Below are positions 5,443 to 6,961 of a stretch of DNA of 6,961 nucleotides, piece by piece (positions within the stretch are counted from its first letter, which is position 1; the number at the start of each line of letters is the position of its first letter). The stretch is taken from the NCBI GenBank assembly GCA_026197195.1, contig JAPHUG010000324.1, positions 1-6,961 of the forward strand, read 5' to 3'. The notes under the pieces were generated by a model that was given only the letters and a program-made list of their open reading frames with translations, was not told where the DNA came from and did no database searches. This stretch comes from Sedimenticola sp. (GTDB taxonomy: Bacteria; Pseudomonadota; Gammaproteobacteria; Chromatiales; Chromatiaceae). Position numbers and translations under genes: made by a program.

Positions 5443-6747
5443 CTAAAGCGCGCCAGAGGCCTTTACCATCAGATAGCCATTAACCAGTGCGACGGGTAGT
5501 TGAGGGGCCTCCAGATCAAGCGTGATGGCACCCTGATGCTTGAGGTGATCGAGACTTTTTTGACGCCGTTCAAGATAATCATTAACAGTATGAAATTGTA
5601 AGGCGTCATCCAGATGAACCACGGGTTGCGCCAATACATCACCCAGCAAGGACTCCCGTAGATTGGCGACCACCACCAGATGGCGCCTTTTAAGCTGTTG
5701 AACTGCCGCGACTAAATCCCCGTGATCCTCATCCCGAGTATTGGTCAGTATTACCACCAGGGCCCGTCGTTGCTGAAGCGACATCACCTGCTTGGCAGCC
5801 ACCAGGAAATCGGCCGCCTCCTGTGTCGCCGTCAGATCATAAACGCGAGAAAGAAGGGCCTTTACTGCGCCTGCCCCTTTATGCGGGGGTAACCACCTTT
5901 GCGGCCCACCAAACGAGAGCATACCCACAGCATCACCTTGCTGCGATGCCACATGGGCCAGCAGCAGCATGGCATTGAGCGCCTGATCCAGATGAATACG
6001 ACCCGCTTCCTGATGGCGCATGCGGCGGCCACAGTCGAGCAAGAACAGTACCTGCTGATCCCGCTCGTCCTGATACTCTTTGGAGATCATTTTTCGATAG
6101 CGGGAGGTCGCCTTCCAGTCAATCTGTCGCAGTGAATCACCGGCCCGGTAGTCACGCAGCTGGTGAAAATCATTCCCCTCGCCACGGCGCTGACGCCGCT
6201 TCACCCCCATCTGGCTCAATCGATGATCTGTTGCCAGCAGGGCATAGCGGCCAATGGCCTGAAAGTTAGGAAACACCTTGACCTGATCTTTCAGCCGATA
6301 ATGATGCTTTTTCTTCCACAGACCCAGGGGCGACTGAATGACAACATCCACCCCAGTAAACGTCCCATCCCCCCGTTGCGAGGGCTTAACCCTATAAGTG
6401 ACTTGAGCGGTGCGATCCGGCGGCAACACCAAGTCACGGGGCATGGCCTCTACAGCAAACCTGGCAGGGTGATGATCATGCAGTTGTAACCTGAGCGAAT
6501 GACGCCCCTTGTGCGTCAGGGTCAGTACCACCTTCGACCAGACCTCAACAGGAATACTGTGGCGCAGTGAGCGGGCAAGCGAAACAGGGGGCGGCTGGCG
6601 GACCAGCAAGGCATCCACCAGCACCACCCCGGCAGCCAGACAGCTAACGGCCACCCAGACGGCTGCCAGCCCCGGCCAGAACGGAGCCAGTAGCGCCAGC
6701 AAGCCGAGTAACAGGGCTACCCCAAGCAGTGGCCGGGCAGGGGTCAT
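5443..6747 (-). CDS. DUF58 domain-containing membrane-anchored protein
   Basis: This 434-aa protein has the standard layout of the DUF58 family. Two hydrophobic helices close together at the N-terminus (about residues 7-24 and 27-48, separated by a short PFWPG turn) anchor it in the inner membrane. A beta-rich segment follows (65-140), then the DUF58 signature: RRGEGNDFHQLRDYRAGDSLRQIDWKATSRYRKMISKEYQDERDQQV (188-233). The next strand, VLFLLDCGRRM (233-243), begins a von Willebrand A-like fold in which the metal-site motif is reduced to DCGRR instead of DxSxS. Family members are encoded with MoxR ATPases and are thought to act in chaperone-like maturation or envelope maintenance; the precise role is not established. 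ATG 6747 overlaps the stop of the upstream moxR gene (ATGA), indicating coupled translation. No ribosome binding site is visible before it. The transglutaminase-like gene (tgpA) that often follows is not present here. Confidence 0.92.
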   Translation of the reverse strand: MTPARPLLGVALLLGLLALLAPFWPGLAAVWVAVSCLAAGVVLVDALLVRQPPPVSLARSLRHSIPVEVWSKVVLTLTHKGRHSLRLQLHDHHPARFAVEAMPRDLVLPPDRTAQVTYRVKPSQRGDGTFTGVDVVIQSPLGLWKKKHHYRLKDQVKVFPNFQAIGRYALLATDHRLSQMGVKRRQRRGEGNDFHQLRDYRAGDSLRQIDWKATSRYRKMISKEYQDERDQQVLFLLDCGRRMRHQEAGRIHLDQALNAMLLLAHVASQQGDAVGMLSFGGPQRWLPPHKGAGAVKALLSRVYDLTATQEAADFLVAAKQVMSLQQRRALVVILTNTRDEDHGDLVAAVQQLKRRHLVVVANLRESLLGDVLAQPVVHLDDALQFHTVNDYLERRQKSLDHLKHQGAITLDLEAPQLPVALVNGYLMVKASGAL

Positions 6748-6961
6748 ATCCGGGGGGCTTCGACGTTTATCAGAATATCGGCCAGAACATCATCAGGGTG
6801 GTAACCCTCTATCTCCAGGTCCGTAGTCAGCTTCATTCGATGCCTTAAAACAGCAGGAGCTACCGCCTTGATATCATCAGGCGTCACAAAATGGTTCCCT
6901 GACAGCAGCGCATGGGCCCGCCCTGCACGCAACAGGGCAATACTGCCCCTGGGCCCAGGCC
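6744..6961 (-). CDS. MoxR-family AAA+ ATPase, C-terminal part (5' end outside window)
   Basis: The frame is open to the right edge, giving the last 71 residues of a MoxR AAA+ ATPase. The visible part is the C-terminal lid domain: PGPRGSIALLRAGRAHALLSG, where the Arg after GP is the sensor-2 arginine, then NHFVTPDDIKAVAPAVLRHRM, a classic MoxR segment, and a short tail ending EAPRI. The Walker A and B motifs lie outside the window. MoxR proteins are ATP-driven chaperones thought to act on vWA and DUF58 partners. A TTG at 6932 could be misread as a start, but the conserved residues before it show the gene continues beyond the edge. It overlaps the DUF58 start by 4 nt (ATGA), so both belong to one operon read leftwards. 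Confidence 0.93.
   Translation of the reverse strand, partial: PGPRGSIALLRAGRAHALLSGNHFVTPDDIKAVAPAVLRHRMKLTTDLEIEGYHPDDVLADILINVEAPRI

Noticed and set aside
6744..6932. A stand-alone 62-aa gene starting at TTG 6932
   Set aside because: The conserved MoxR sequence continues upstream of the TTG to the window edge, so this is the tail of a larger gene.

Overview
The window looks like ordinary chromosomal DNA of a gammaproteobacterium. The pieces that suggest this are an SrkA (YihE)-type kinase of exactly the Escherichia coli length (328 aa), a moxR-DUF58 gene pair, a soluble CZB-domain chemoreceptor, and moderate GC with compact, sigma-70-like spacers. A free-living, motile marine or sulfur-oxidising type is possible, but that is a guess from general resemblance. 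I see no phage, transposon, CRISPR, tRNA or rRNA.

Left part (1-1924): the 3' end of an MBL-fold hydrolase gene is followed 6 nt later by a 123-aa protein of unknown function that starts with GTG. These converge, with only 2 bp between stop codons, on a minus-strand gene for a stand-alone Xre/MbcA/ParS-type (DUF2384) regulator. That gene has a strong RBS and an operator-like dyad (TTAGTG-N3-CACTAA) covering its likely promoter. Upstream of it on the same strand is a 148-aa protein of unknown function that is not a RES toxin, the usual partner of this regulator family. A divergent spacer (1783-1924) probably holds promoters for this gene and for purC.

Middle part (1925-4226): purC (SAICAR synthase, long form) appears to be a single gene. 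After it comes a 99-nt spacer almost filled by four consecutive potential hairpins, the last ending at the start codon of a glutaredoxin gene. The glutaredoxin gene overlaps srkA by 8 nt, so the two are probably translationally coupled. A strong bidirectional intrinsic terminator (4172-4207) separates srkA from the convergent chemoreceptor gene.

Right part (4227-6961, minus strand): a gene order of moxR (cut by the window edge), a DUF58 protein (ATGA overlap) and then, after a 112-bp spacer with a 9-bp direct repeat around a palindrome, a cytoplasmic methyl-accepting protein with a C-terminal zinc-binding CZB domain.

Taken together, glutaredoxin, SrkA, the CZB chemoreceptor and perhaps MoxR/DUF58 make a loose stress, redox and envelope-maintenance neighbourhood. 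No single new multi-gene system is evident. The most interesting points are the regulator without a RES toxin, the hairpin array before the glutaredoxin start, and the glutaredoxin-srkA coupling.
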